Assembly (NCBI GenBank): GCA_964396055.1
Contig: CAYNDV010000017.1
Coordinates: forward strand, 1 to 50,667
Direction of reading: 5' to 3'
From: CAYJPV01 sp964396055
GTDB lineage: Bacteria; Acidobacteriota; Vicinamibacteria; Vicinamibacterales; JAKQTR01
Length of the DNA: 50,667 bases
In this document: positions 32,830 to 41,978 of the stretch, in pieces
Numbering within the stretch: the first letter of the stretch is position 1
How the letters are laid out: every line of letters begins with the position of its first letter
Position numbers and translations under genes: made by a program
The notes under the pieces: generated by a model
Told to the model about the DNA's origin: nothing
What the model saw: the letters and a program-made list of their open reading frames with translations, nothing else
Database searches by the model: none

Positions 32830-33555
32830 TCAGTCCAGACGGAAATCCGTGCCCAGATAGACGCGCCGGACGTCGTCGTCGGCGGCCAGCGCCGCGGGCG
32901 TCCCGCTGCGGAACACGACGCCATCGTTGACGATGTAGGCCCGATCGGTGATGCGGAGGGTCTCGCGAACGTTGTGGTCCGTGATGAGGACCCCGATGCC
33001 GCGCGCCTTCAGGTGGAAGATGATCTTCTGGATGTCCTGGACGGCGATCGGGTCGATGCCCGCGAAGGGCTCGTCCAGCAGGATGAACTGCGGACGGATG
33101 ACCAGCGCCCGCGTGATCTCCACCCGGCGGCGCTCACCGCCCGACAAGGTGTAGGCCGAAGCGCCCGCCAGGGGCGTCAGGGACAGTTCGGCCAGCAGTT
33201 CGCGCAGCCGCGTGCGGCGTTCCGCCGCCGACAGGGTGAGCGTCTCCAGGATCGCCGTGATGTTCTGCTCGACGGTCAGCCCCCGGAACACCGAGGGCTC
33301 CTGCGGGAGGTAGCCGATGCCCTTGCGCGCCCGCATGTACATCGGGTCGGAGGTCACGTCGGTCCCGTTGAGCAGCACGCGGCCCGAGTCCGGCGCCGTC
33401 AGGCCCACCGTCATGTAGAACGTCGTCGTCTTGCCGGCCCCGTTGGGACCGAGCAGGCCGACGACCTCGCCGGACGACACCTCGACGCTCACGCCCTTGA
33501 CGACCGTGCGGCCGCTGTAGGACTTGGTCAGCGATTCCGTGCGCAGCGTGGCCAT
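32830..33555 (-). CDS. lptB: LPS export ABC transporter ATPase LptB (241 aa)
   Basis: This ABC ATPase powers LPS extraction by LptB2FG. Walker A GPNGAGKT is at 36-43, Q-loop 'GIGYLPQEPSVFRGLTV', signature LSGGERRR, Walker B 'FILLDEPFAGIDPIAV' and H-loop 'LITDHNVRETL', all in the specific LptB wording. Length matches E. coli LptB (241). ATG 33555 overlaps the stop of the upstream lptCA gene by one base. Its membrane partner is the LptF-LptG fusion at 12392-14755, about 18 kb away. Confidence 0.96.
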   Translation of the reverse strand: MATLRTESLTKSYSGRTVVKGVSVEVSSGEVVGLLGPNGAGKTTTFYMTVGLTAPDSGRVLLNGTDVTSDPMYMRARKGIGYLPQEPSVFRGLTVEQNITAILETLTLSAAERRTRLRELLAELSLTPLAGASAYTLSGGERRRVEITRALVIRPQFILLDEPFAGIDPIAVQDIQKIIFHLKARGIGVLITDHNVRETLRITDRAYIVNDGVVFRSGTPAALAADDDVRRVYLGTDFRLD

Positions 33556-35696
33556 TACTTTGCGCGCGCCTCCCCGCACGTCGCGCCCCCCTTGGTCTGG
33601 GTGCGGGTCTCGTCGTTGCCGTCCATGGTGATCGTGTCGGTCGAGCGGAAGAACACCAGCGTCTGCCCCACCGTCTCGCGGCACTCCGCCAGGATCTTCA
33701 CCGGCGTGCCCCGCATCAGGTAGCGGCCGTCGTCGGCAAAGTAGGTCAGGCGGTCCCCGGTGGCCTGCCGGCCCTCCGCGCGCAGCGTCACCTTCTCGTA
33801 CCCCTCGACACGTTCCAGTTCGTTGCCCGAGGGCTTGAGGAACATCTCGATCGTCACCGCCCGGAGGTCGCCCTGGGGCCCGGACACGTGCGCGTTCGGC
33901 GTGTAGGTGGCCCGCCGCACGGCCTCCTCGTACACGAGTTCATCGGCGCTGGAGATGGTCGGCACCCGCTCCACCTGCTTCGTCTTCTCGTCCTGCTGCT
34001 CCAGCATCCAGGCCGACCGGGCGTGGCCCTTCGCCGTCAGGTTGCCGGTGGCTTCGTCCAGGGTGACCCGATCGCCCTGGATGGCGGTGTCGCCCTGCCA
34101 CAGTCGCGCACCGCCGTCGTACACCGCCGCCCGCGAGGCGCCGTCGTAGTCCACCGACCCGGCCGTGGCGTACACCGGCAGGTCGCCCTTGAGCATCGAG
34201 GGCCGCTTCACGTCGCGCGTCGCGCCGCCCGGCGCGCCCGCGTCGCCCCCCCGCATGACGGTCCGCACGTCCTGCTTCGCCGAGATCCGGCGCCCCTCGA
34301 TGGTGAGCGACACGTGCTGGCCCTCCACCGTGACCCGCTCGTCGGCCACGCGCGGCAGCTGCCCCGTCGTGTCGTCGGTGCCCTCGAGCTCGAGCACGCC
34401 CGTCTTCACCAGGTACCGCGCCGCGGCCGCCGCCGCGCGCGTCGGCCCCTCGTCGAACCGCACGGCGCCGGTGAACGTCGCCTCGTCCACCGACCCGAAG
34501 CCCGGCTGCACGGCCAGGTCGAGGACCCGCGCCCGCGCCACCCGCGGCGTCGGCGCGCCCCCGGGCGCGGCCGGCGGGCGGAGTTCGGTGTAGACGGCAT
34601 CGCCGGTGAACCGCGCCGAGGTGAGGCCCTTGCCCGGCTCCCCGCGGCTCACCAGACTGGCGGCCGTGATCGTGCGCGGCGGGTTCTCGCCGTCGGCCGG
34701 CAGGTCGAGGCGCGCGCCGTCCCGACCCGTCAGCGACGTCACGGTGCTGCCGTCCGCGTCGAGGCGCACGTCGATCCACGCGGCGCTGACGCGCCGGCCC
34801 TCCGGGCCGGTGCCTGCCACCTCGATCGACGCCTCCTTCGACAACGTGGCGCCCGACAACGTCCGCCCGTCGTCGGCGAACTCGAGCGTGATGTCCTCGG
34901 CCGCCATGGCGCGCAGCGCGCCGGCCTGGTCACCCATGCCGGTAATCCGCGAGCGCCCGCGCATCTCCAGGATCTCCACCCGCGACTCGTCGTCGGAGAG
35001 GAACGCCGTCGCCAGGTCGCTGTCGAGCACCCGGCCGGCGTGGACCAGGCGGAACCCGCGCTCGAACCGCACGTACTTGTCCGGACGCGCGAAGGCGGCG
35101 GTCCCGGAGGTGATGTCAACGGGCCCGTCCTCCGGCGTATCGGGCGCGAGCGTGAGCACGGCCCGATCGAGCAGCCGGAGCAGGTCGCGCTCCTTCTCGT
35201 ACGTCATCCCGGTCGACGATCCCGTGAGGCGCTGCCGCTCGAAGGCCACGGCGCCTGGCGCCCGCAGCATCCCGTCGGTCTGGTTGTAGTGGGCTTCGGG
35301 CGCCGTGACCGTGAGGCCATCGGTGGAGGTGAGCTCCACGTCGCCGGCGAGGTGCACCTGCTGCTGGTTGTCGCCCACCTCCGCCTCGTCGGCGGTGATG
35401 CGGAAGTTACGGCCCTCGCGTTGATCCACGAAGATCCGCGCGTCCATCAGCTTCTGCCGCCCGTCCCCGTAGGCCAGGCTGCGGTCGTACTCGACGCGGA
35501 AGTCCTCGCGCGAACCCTTCAGTTGCCGGATGACGCCCCCCGTGCTCTCGGCGGCCGCGGTGGGATCCACGCGCCGCACGCCCCGGCCCCGCTTCTCCAC
35601 CGGCGCCGGCTGCCGCATGGCGAAGTAGACCACGGCCACGAAGGCCACGAAGAACACGGCGATGCCGGTGCGGAGCCGGCGCTGCCAGGGCGTCAT
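33555..35696 (-). CDS. LptC-LptA-like fusion with repeated OstA/jellyroll domains (713 aa)
   Basis: The N-terminal TM anchor (11-28) and following domain (about 60-190: 'FRITADEAEVGDNQQQVHLAGDVELTS' region) look like LptC. Several OstA/LptA-type beta segments follow, with recurring '..G.V.ly.G.arlwQGdtaIqGdrv' and 'L..Gda.v.' patterns (about 300-700). The end carries 'GDRLTYFADDGRYLMRGTPVKI' as in LptA. LptC and LptA are normally about 190 residues each; this single 713-residue chain could span the periplasm as an LPS bridge. It starts on an ATGA overlap with recJ and its stop overlaps lptB, so placement in the Lpt pathway is strong. Exact domain borders are by eye. Confidence 0.82.
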   Translation of the reverse strand: MTPWQRRLRTGIAVFFVAFVAVVYFAMRQPAPVEKRGRGVRRVDPTAAAESTGGVIRQLKGSREDFRVEYDRSLAYGDGRQKLMDARIFVDQREGRNFRITADEAEVGDNQQQVHLAGDVELTSTDGLTVTAPEAHYNQTDGMLRAPGAVAFERQRLTGSSTGMTYEKERDLLRLLDRAVLTLAPDTPEDGPVDITSGTAAFARPDKYVRFERGFRLVHAGRVLDSDLATAFLSDDESRVEILEMRGRSRITGMGDQAGALRAMAAEDITLEFADDGRTLSGATLSKEASIEVAGTGPEGRRVSAAWIDVRLDADGSTVTSLTGRDGARLDLPADGENPPRTITAASLVSRGEPGKGLTSARFTGDAVYTELRPPAAPGGAPTPRVARARVLDLAVQPGFGSVDEATFTGAVRFDEGPTRAAAAAARYLVKTGVLELEGTDDTTGQLPRVADERVTVEGQHVSLTIEGRRISAKQDVRTVMRGGDAGAPGGATRDVKRPSMLKGDLPVYATAGSVDYDGASRAAVYDGGARLWQGDTAIQGDRVTLDEATGNLTAKGHARSAWMLEQQDEKTKQVERVPTISSADELVYEEAVRRATYTPNAHVSGPQGDLRAVTIEMFLKPSGNELERVEGYEKVTLRAEGRQATGDRLTYFADDGRYLMRGTPVKILAECRETVGQTLVFFRSTDTITMDGNDETRTQTKGGATCGEARAK

Positions 35697-37417
35697 GAGG
35701 TTGCTGCGCTCGCCTTCACGTCTGCGAGTTGGACCTCGAGAGAGGTCACCCCGTTAAACGTATTCTGTTCGACACTGAAGGCGACGTCCAGCCCGTCACG
35801 GGCCCCGGTGATGACCGGCTCCCGCTCGATGCCGCGCCAGAACAGGCCCCGCAGCACCACGCCTTCGTGGCGCAAGCCGACCGAGAGGTGGCGTTCCTTG
35901 AGGCGCCGGGGTCCGTCGGTGACCGTGGCGCCCCGGGCCACGAACAGGGGGCGCGGGTTGCCGGTGCCGAACGGCGCGAGCCGGCTCAGCGCCTCGAACA
36001 ACTCGGGGCGGATCGCGCTGAAGCCCAGGGGCGCGTCCAGGCGCAGGCGCGGGCGCAGGTCGTCGGGCGTCAGCCGGTCCTCGGCCACGGTGGCGATCGC
36101 CTCGCGGAACGCCTTGACGCGCGGCCGCTCGAGGGTCAGGCCCGCCGCCATCTTGTGGCCGCCGTACCGCACGAGGTGCCCGGCGCACGCGTCGAGCGCC
36201 GCCAGCATGTCGAACCCCGGGATGCTCCGGCACGACCCGTGGCCCTCGTGGCCGTCGAGGGCAATCACGATCGCCGGCCGGTGGTACGCGTCGACGAGCT
36301 TGGAGGCGACAATGCCGATGACGCCCCGGTGCCACCCCTCGGCGGCCACGACCAACGCCCCGCGGGCCCCGATGTCCGGGTCGCCGTCCACCATCCTGCG
36401 CGCCTCGGCCACGATGGCGCGCTCCTCGAGCTGGCGCCGTTCGTTCTCGTGGTTGAGCTGGGCGGCCAGCGACCGGGCCTCGTCGATCATGGCCTCGTCG
36501 GAGGCCAGCAGCAGCCGCAGGGCCAGGTCCGGCGTGCTCATGCGGCCTGCCGCATTCAACCGCGGCGCCAGCTGGAACGCCACGCTGTAACTGTCCACCC
36601 GGCGGCCGGCAAGTCCCGCGGCTTCGAGCAGCGCGCGCAGCCCCGCCTTGTGGGGTCCCTTCGACAGGGCGTCGAGGCCGAGGCTGGCAATCACCCGGTT
36701 CTCGCCGACCAGCGGCACGACGTCGGCCAGCGTCCCCAGCGCCGCGAGTTTGATGAAGCCCGGCAGCCAGTGCTCGCGGCCCGCCACGCGGCACAGGGAC
36801 TGCACCAGCTTGAGGGCCACGCCCACGCCGGCCAGGTGCTTGTCCGGATACGGGCAATCCGGCCGCTTCGGGTTGATCACGGCGTAGGCGTCCGGCAGCG
36901 TGTCGTCGGGCTCGTGGTGGTCCGTGATGATGAGGTCGAGGCCCAGCTCGCGGGCGCGGCGCGCCGCCTCCGCGCCGCGGATGCCGCAGTCCACCGACAC
37001 GATCACGCGCGCGCCCTCGGCGTGCAGGCGCTCGATCGCCGGGATGTTCAGGCCGTAGCCGTCGCGGATGCGCTCGGGCACGAAGTGGCCCACGCTGCCG
37101 CCGAGCATCTCGAGGGCCCGCCGCACGATGACCGTCGACGTGACGCCGTCCACGTCGTAGTCCCCGTGCACGGCGATACGTTCGCCGCGCGCCACGGCGC
37201 CCATGAGGCGCTCGGTCGCCGCCGCCACGCCGGTCAACCGCGATGGATCGTGCAACTGGTCGAGGGACGGGTGCAGGAAGGCATGTGCCGCGGCCGGGTC
37301 CGTGATGCCCCGCTGCCACAGCAGCCGGGCGATGACGGGATCCACGCCCAGCGCGTTCGCGAGGGGCCGCGAGAGCGCGGCGTCGTGCTCCGGGCAGTCC
37401 CAGACGTACGCCACCAT
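35693..37417 (-). CDS. recJ: Single-stranded DNA exonuclease RecJ (574 aa)
   Basis: This is a 5'-3' ssDNA exonuclease of mismatch and recombination repair. The DHH phosphoesterase motifs are clear: 'VHGDYDVDGVTSTVI' (motif I), 'IVSVDCGIRG' (II), 'ITDHHEPDD' (III), 'LGTLADVVPLVGENR' (IV). The DHHA1 domain follows with 'RYGGHKMAAGLTL' and then the OB-type C-terminal part. Length is near typical (about 575). The ATG overlaps the accA stop by one base and the stop overlaps lptCA by four, so it is in the middle of a coupled run. Confidence 0.95.
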   Translation of the reverse strand: MVAYVWDCPEHDAALSRPLANALGVDPVIARLLWQRGITDPAAAHAFLHPSLDQLHDPSRLTGVAAATERLMGAVARGERIAVHGDYDVDGVTSTVIVRRALEMLGGSVGHFVPERIRDGYGLNIPAIERLHAEGARVIVSVDCGIRGAEAARRARELGLDLIITDHHEPDDTLPDAYAVINPKRPDCPYPDKHLAGVGVALKLVQSLCRVAGREHWLPGFIKLAALGTLADVVPLVGENRVIASLGLDALSKGPHKAGLRALLEAAGLAGRRVDSYSVAFQLAPRLNAAGRMSTPDLALRLLLASDEAMIDEARSLAAQLNHENERRQLEERAIVAEARRMVDGDPDIGARGALVVAAEGWHRGVIGIVASKLVDAYHRPAIVIALDGHEGHGSCRSIPGFDMLAALDACAGHLVRYGGHKMAAGLTLERPRVKAFREAIATVAEDRLTPDDLRPRLRLDAPLGFSAIRPELFEALSRLAPFGTGNPRPLFVARGATVTDGPRRLKERHLSVGLRHEGVVLRGLFWRGIEREPVITGARDGLDVAFSVEQNTFNGVTSLEVQLADVKASAATS

Positions 37418-38391
37418 CAGCGCGCCGCGTCGACGACGAAGTCGGCGCCCTCCCGCCCCAGCGCCCGGAACCGGGCGTAGCGGCGGTCGAGGCGCTCGGC
37501 CGACGGCAGCGCGGCGAGTTCGCCCAGGACCCCGGCCAGCGCGGCGTCGAGCAGCGCGGCGGCGGCGGCGGGATCCTGGTGGGCGCCGCCCACCGGCTCG
37601 GGCACGATCGCGTCGACGATGCCCGCCCGCAGCAGGTCCGGGGACGTCAGCTTGAGCGCCTCCGCCGCCTCCATCTTCCGGCCCGAGTCACGCCACAGGA
37701 TGGCGGCGCAGCCCTCCGGCGGGATCACGCTGTAGATGGCGTGTTCCTGGATCAGCACCCGGTCGCCGATCGCGATGCCCAGGGCGCCGCCGCTCCCCCC
37801 TTCGCCGGTCACCACCACGACGATCGGCACATCGAGCATCACCATCTCGCGCAGGTTGAACGCGATGGCCTCGGCCACGCCGCGTTCCTCGGACTCGATG
37901 CCCGGATAGGCCGCCGGGGTGTCGACGAAGACGAGAATCGGGCGGCGGAACTTCTCGGCCGTGCGCATGGCGCGCAGGGCCTTCCGGTACCCTTCGGGCC
38001 TGGCGTAGCCGAAGTTGCGCGCGATCTTGTCCTTGGTGGTCCGGCCCTTCTGGTGGCCGACCACGAGCACCGGGTCGCCGTGGAACCGGGCGAACCCGCA
38101 CACGATGGCCGCGTCGTCGGCGAACCGCCGGTCGCCGTGGATCTCGTCGAACCCGCCGAAGAGGCGCTCGATGTAGTCGAGGGTGACGGGACGGCTCGGA
38201 TGCCGCGCGACGAGCACGCGCTGCCACGGCGTGAGCGTCGCGTAGAGTTCGGCCCGCAGCGAGACGACCCGGGCGAGCAGGCGCTCGATGTCGGCGGTGC
38301 GCGCCTCGGTGCGGGGCATGAGGCTGAGGGCCTCGACTTCCTTCAGCAGGATGCCAATCGGTTCTTCGAATTCGAGCAGTTCGGCCGCCAT
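37417..38391 (-). CDS. accA: Acetyl-CoA carboxylase carboxyltransferase subunit alpha (324 aa)
   Basis: AccA forms the carboxyltransferase with AccD in the first step of fatty acid synthesis. Visible elements are 'LEFEEPIGILLKEVEAL', 'DYIERLFGGFDEIHGDR', 'VGHQKGRTTKDKIARNFG', 'DTPAAYPGIESEERG' and 'GEGGSGGALGIAIGDR' (oxyanion and CoA regions). ATG 38391 has AGGAGAACG right before it, so upstream frame extension is rejected. Length is normal (about 320). accD and accBC are not in the window. Confidence 0.95.
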   Translation of the reverse strand: MAAELLEFEEPIGILLKEVEALSLMPRTEARTADIERLLARVVSLRAELYATLTPWQRVLVARHPSRPVTLDYIERLFGGFDEIHGDRRFADDAAIVCGFARFHGDPVLVVGHQKGRTTKDKIARNFGYARPEGYRKALRAMRTAEKFRRPILVFVDTPAAYPGIESEERGVAEAIAFNLREMVMLDVPIVVVVTGEGGSGGALGIAIGDRVLIQEHAIYSVIPPEGCAAILWRDSGRKMEAAEALKLTSPDLLRAGIVDAIVPEPVGGAHQDPAAAAALLDAALAGVLGELAALPSAERLDRRYARFRALGREGADFVVDAAR

Positions 38392-38410
38392 CGTTCTCCT
38401 GCCTGCCATC

Positions 38411-41400
38411 TTATCGCAGTGTGACCGTGCCCGCCCCGCAGACGGCGTCGATCTCGGCCGCCAGGGCGTCGGAGGGGCGCACCCGCACCTGGCCCGACAC
38501 CTCGACGCGCACCTGCAGCGGGGGCTGCCCCTGCGGCAGCAGGATCTCGATCCGCACCCGGCGATCGCCGCGGTGGCGGCCCAGGATGTCCGCCACGCGT
38601 TCGAGTTGCGCCCGGTCCGCGGGCGGCATGCGCAGGGTGAGCACCACCTCCCGCCGCAGCGACTCCGGCACCGCATCGATGGGCAGGATCTCGGTCGCGG
38701 TGACCCGCGTCGAGTCCTCCGTGCGCTCGAACCGGCCCTTCACGAGCACCGGCGCGTCGGCCTGCAGCAGCGACGCCGCCTTCGAGAAGGCGTCCGGGAA
38801 GACCACCACCTCGACGGTGCCGTGCGGGTCGTCGAGGACGAAGGCCGCCATCCGGTCGCCCTTCTTGGTCTTCAACTGGCGCAGGCCGGTGACGATGCCG
38901 CCAATCGAGACGTCCTCGCTGATGCGCAGGCCGGTGTCGCCGGCCGCGGCCCCGTTCTCGTCCTCGTCGTCGCCCGCGGGCGCCGGCGGCACGGCGGCCA
39001 GCAGGTCCGCGAGGGACCGGGCGCCAAAGGCGGCCAGGGCGTCGGCGTAGCGGTCGATGGGATGGCCGCTCAGATAGAGCCCGAGGGCCTCCTTCTCGGC
39101 CGACAACTGCACGGCCTCCGGCCACGGCGGCGCCGCCGGCAGCGGCACCTCTCCCGGCTCGCCGCCCCCGTCGTCGGCCAGGCCGAACAGACCGCCCTGC
39201 CCCTTCTCCTTGTCGCGCTGGTGTCGGCTGCCGTGTTCCATCGCCCCGTCGAGGGCGGCCAGCAGGCGTGGCCGCAGCACGGAGGCGCCCTGGCCCGGCG
39301 CCGACACGCGGCCGAGGCTGTCGAGGGCGCCGGCCTTGGCGAGGCTCTCCAGCACGCGTTTGTTCACGAGGCGCAGGTCTACCTCCTCGCACAGGCGGTA
39401 GAGCGAGGTGAACCCGCCCTGCGCCTGCCGGGCCTGCAGCATGGAGGCGATCGCCCCCTCGCCCACGTTCTTCACCGCGCCGAGCCCGAATCGCACCCCC
39501 TCGGGGGTGACGACGAACGCGAGGTCGCTGGCGTTGAGGTCCGGGGCGAGGATCGGCACGCCCAGGTCCTTGCACTCGTGGAGGTACATCGCGAGCTTGT
39601 CGGTGTTCTGCGACTCGATGGTGAGCAGCGCGGCCATGAAGTGCCGCGGATAGTTGGCCTTCAGGTACGCGGTCTGGTAGGCGAGGTATGCGTAGGTGGT
39701 GGAGTGCGACTTGTTGAAGCCGTACCCGGCGAAAAACTCGATGAGTTCGAAGATCCGGCCCGCCTTCTTGGCGTTGATGCCCCGCTCCGCGGCGCCCTTC
39801 ACGAACTTCTCGCGCTGGGCCTGCATGACCTTCGCGTCCTTCTTGCCCATCGCCTTGCGGAGCAGGTCGGCCTCGCCCAGGGAGAACCCGGCCAGGGCGC
39901 TCGCGACGCGCATGACCTGCTCCTGGTAGACCATGACGCCGTAGGTCTCGTGCAGGACGGGCTCGAGCTGCGGCAGCTCGTAGGTGATCTCCACGCGGCC
40001 GTGCTTGCGCGCGATGAAGTCGTCCACGAGCCCGCCCTTGATCGGCCCCGGCCGGTAGAGCGCGTTGAGGGCGATGAGGTCCTCGAACTTCCGCGGCTTG
40101 GCCTTGCGCAGGATGTCGCGCATGCCCGAGCTCTCGAACTGGAACACGCCGAGCGTCTGCCCCTCGCAGAAGAGGTCGAAGGTGCGGGCGTCGTCCATCG
40201 GCACCGCGTCGAGGTCGAGGGGCGCGCCCGTGGTCGCCGCGATCTGCGTGAGCGCGTCGTCGATGAGCGTGAGCGTGCTCAGGCCCAGGAAGTCCATCTT
40301 CAGGAGGCCGATGCGCTCGATCTCCTTCATGCTCCACTGGGTCGTGATTTCGTCCCGGGCCCCCTTGTAGAGCGGCGCGAACTCGGTGATCGGTCGGGGC
40401 GCGATGACCACGCCCGCGGCGTGCACCGAGGCGTGCCGGGCCATGCCCTCGAGGCGCTTGGCGATGCCCAGCAGTTCGTCGACCCGCGCGTCGGTGGCCT
40501 CCATGTCCTTGAGGACCGGGTTCTCCTTCAGCGCCTTCTCGAGCGTCATGTCGAGGGCCGCGGGGATCTGCTTGGCCACCTTGTCCACGTCGGCGTAGGA
40601 CAGGTCGAGCACGCGCCCCACGTCGCGCACGACCGCCTTGGCCTTCATCGTGCCGAAGGTGATGATCTGCGCGACGTTCTCCCGCCCGTACTTGCGCGTC
40701 ACGTACTCGATGACTTCGCCCCGCCGGCGCTCGCAGAAGTCGATGTCGATGTCGGGCAGCGAGATGCGCTCCGGGTTCAGGAACCGCTCGAACAGCAGGT
40801 CGAACTGCAGCGGATCGACGTCCGTGATCTTCAGGCAGTAGGCCACGAGGCTGCCGGCCGCCGAGCCGCGCCCGGGGCCGACGGGAATGCGGTGCTCGCG
40901 GGCGTAGCGGATGAAGTCCCAGACGATCAGGAAGTACCCCGGGTACTGCATGCGCTTGATGACGTCGATCTCGTACTGCAGGCGCGTCTCGTACTCGGCG
41001 ACGGTGTGCCGGAGCCGGCCCTGCGCCTCGAGTTCGAGCCACCGGGGCCGCCGCATCTCGAAGCCCCGGCGTACCTCGTGCTCGAAGTAGCCGTCGACGT
41101 CGAAGCCCTCGGGCACCTGGAAATTCGGCAGGTACGGGCCCCGGTCGTCCAGATCGACCGCGCAGCGCTCCGCGATGCGCACGGTGTTGCGCAACGCGTC
41201 GGGCACGTGGCCGAACACCGCGGCCATCTCCTCGGGCGTCTTGAGGTAGAACTGGTCGCCGTAGTACCGCATGCGCTCGGGCGCGTTGACGGTCTTGCCC
41301 GTGCCGATGCACAGCAGGATGTCGTGGGCCCGGTAGTCGGCCTGGCGCAGGTAGTGCACGTCGTTGGTGCACACCAGGGGCATGTCCAGCTCGCGCGCCA

Positions 41401-41977
41401 GGGGCAGCAGGCGGCTGTTGACCAGCGCCTGGTCCTCGATCCGGTGGTCCTGGAGCTCGAGGAAGAAGCTGTCGGGGCCCAGGATGTCGCGGTAAGTCGA
41501 CGCCGTGTCGAGCGCCCGCTGCACCTGGTCCGCCCGCAGGTGCGTCGGGATCTCCCCCTTCAGGCAGCTGCTCAGCCCGATCAGGCCCTTCGCGTGCTGC
41601 GCGAGGATCTCCTTGTCGATGCGGGGCTTGTAGTAGAACCCCTCGGTGTAGGCCGACGAGGTCAGGCGCACCAGGTTGTGAAACCCCTCGGTGGTCTCCG
41701 CCAGCAGGATCAGGTGATTGGCCGTCTCGCCCGGGGTGCCGCCCTTGAAGGTCCGCGGGCCCGGCGCCACGTAGACTTCGCAGCCGAGGATCGGCTTGAC
41801 GCCCCGCTTCTTGGCCTGGTCGTAGAACGTGATGGCCGAGAACAGGTTGCCGTGCTCCGTGACCGCCAGCGCGGGCATGCGGAGGCGCTGAGCCTCGTCG
41901 AGCAGCTCGCCGATGCGGCACGCGCCGTCCAGCAGGGAGTACTCGGTGTGCAGGTGCAGGTGCACGAACTCGGCCAT
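38411..41977 (-). CDS. dnaE: DNA polymerase III alpha subunit DnaE (1188 aa)
   Basis: This is the replicative polymerase, DnaE1 type. An N-terminal PHP domain (1-280) keeps a full metal-ligand set by inspection (His8, His10, Asp17, His42, Glu67, His88, Cys138, Asp206, His208). The Pol3 core contains 'PVGPGRGSAAGSLVAYCL' and the catalytic aspartates in 'LPDIDIDFCERRRGEV'. The fingers, tandem HhH and C-terminal OB-fold ('SIGGIVTGLRQLKTKKGDRMAAF') follow, with an acidic insert just before the OB-fold. ATG 41977 follows the guaA stop by 1 nt. Length is typical. PolC is not expected. Confidence 0.97.
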   Translation of the reverse strand: MAEFVHLHLHTEYSLLDGACRIGELLDEAQRLRMPALAVTEHGNLFSAITFYDQAKKRGVKPILGCEVYVAPGPRTFKGGTPGETANHLILLAETTEGFHNLVRLTSSAYTEGFYYKPRIDKEILAQHAKGLIGLSSCLKGEIPTHLRADQVQRALDTASTYRDILGPDSFFLELQDHRIEDQALVNSRLLPLARELDMPLVCTNDVHYLRQADYRAHDILLCIGTGKTVNAPERMRYYGDQFYLKTPEEMAAVFGHVPDALRNTVRIAERCAVDLDDRGPYLPNFQVPEGFDVDGYFEHEVRRGFEMRRPRWLELEAQGRLRHTVAEYETRLQYEIDVIKRMQYPGYFLIVWDFIRYAREHRIPVGPGRGSAAGSLVAYCLKITDVDPLQFDLLFERFLNPERISLPDIDIDFCERRRGEVIEYVTRKYGRENVAQIITFGTMKAKAVVRDVGRVLDLSYADVDKVAKQIPAALDMTLEKALKENPVLKDMEATDARVDELLGIAKRLEGMARHASVHAAGVVIAPRPITEFAPLYKGARDEITTQWSMKEIERIGLLKMDFLGLSTLTLIDDALTQIAATTGAPLDLDAVPMDDARTFDLFCEGQTLGVFQFESSGMRDILRKAKPRKFEDLIALNALYRPGPIKGGLVDDFIARKHGRVEITYELPQLEPVLHETYGVMVYQEQVMRVASALAGFSLGEADLLRKAMGKKDAKVMQAQREKFVKGAAERGINAKKAGRIFELIEFFAGYGFNKSHSTTYAYLAYQTAYLKANYPRHFMAALLTIESQNTDKLAMYLHECKDLGVPILAPDLNASDLAFVVTPEGVRFGLGAVKNVGEGAIASMLQARQAQGGFTSLYRLCEEVDLRLVNKRVLESLAKAGALDSLGRVSAPGQGASVLRPRLLAALDGAMEHGSRHQRDKEKGQGGLFGLADDGGGEPGEVPLPAAPPWPEAVQLSAEKEALGLYLSGHPIDRYADALAAFGARSLADLLAAVPPAPAGDDEDENGAAAGDTGLRISEDVSIGGIVTGLRQLKTKKGDRMAAFVLDDPHGTVEVVVFPDAFSKAASLLQADAPVLVKGRFERTEDSTRVTATEILPIDAVPESLRREVVLTLRMPPADRAQLERVADILGRHRGDRRVRIEILLPQGQPPLQVRVEVSGQVRVRPSDALAAEIDAVCGAGTVTLR

Positions 41978-41978
41978 G

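Noticed and set aside
32799..32924. N-terminal extension of RpoN upstream of 32798
   Set aside because: The family N-terminus (QKLHTKLVQKLILTPSLQQ) starts at 32798; the extra codons overlap the end of lptB. The same reasoning removed upstream extensions of dnaE, guaA, accA, parB and tolQ.
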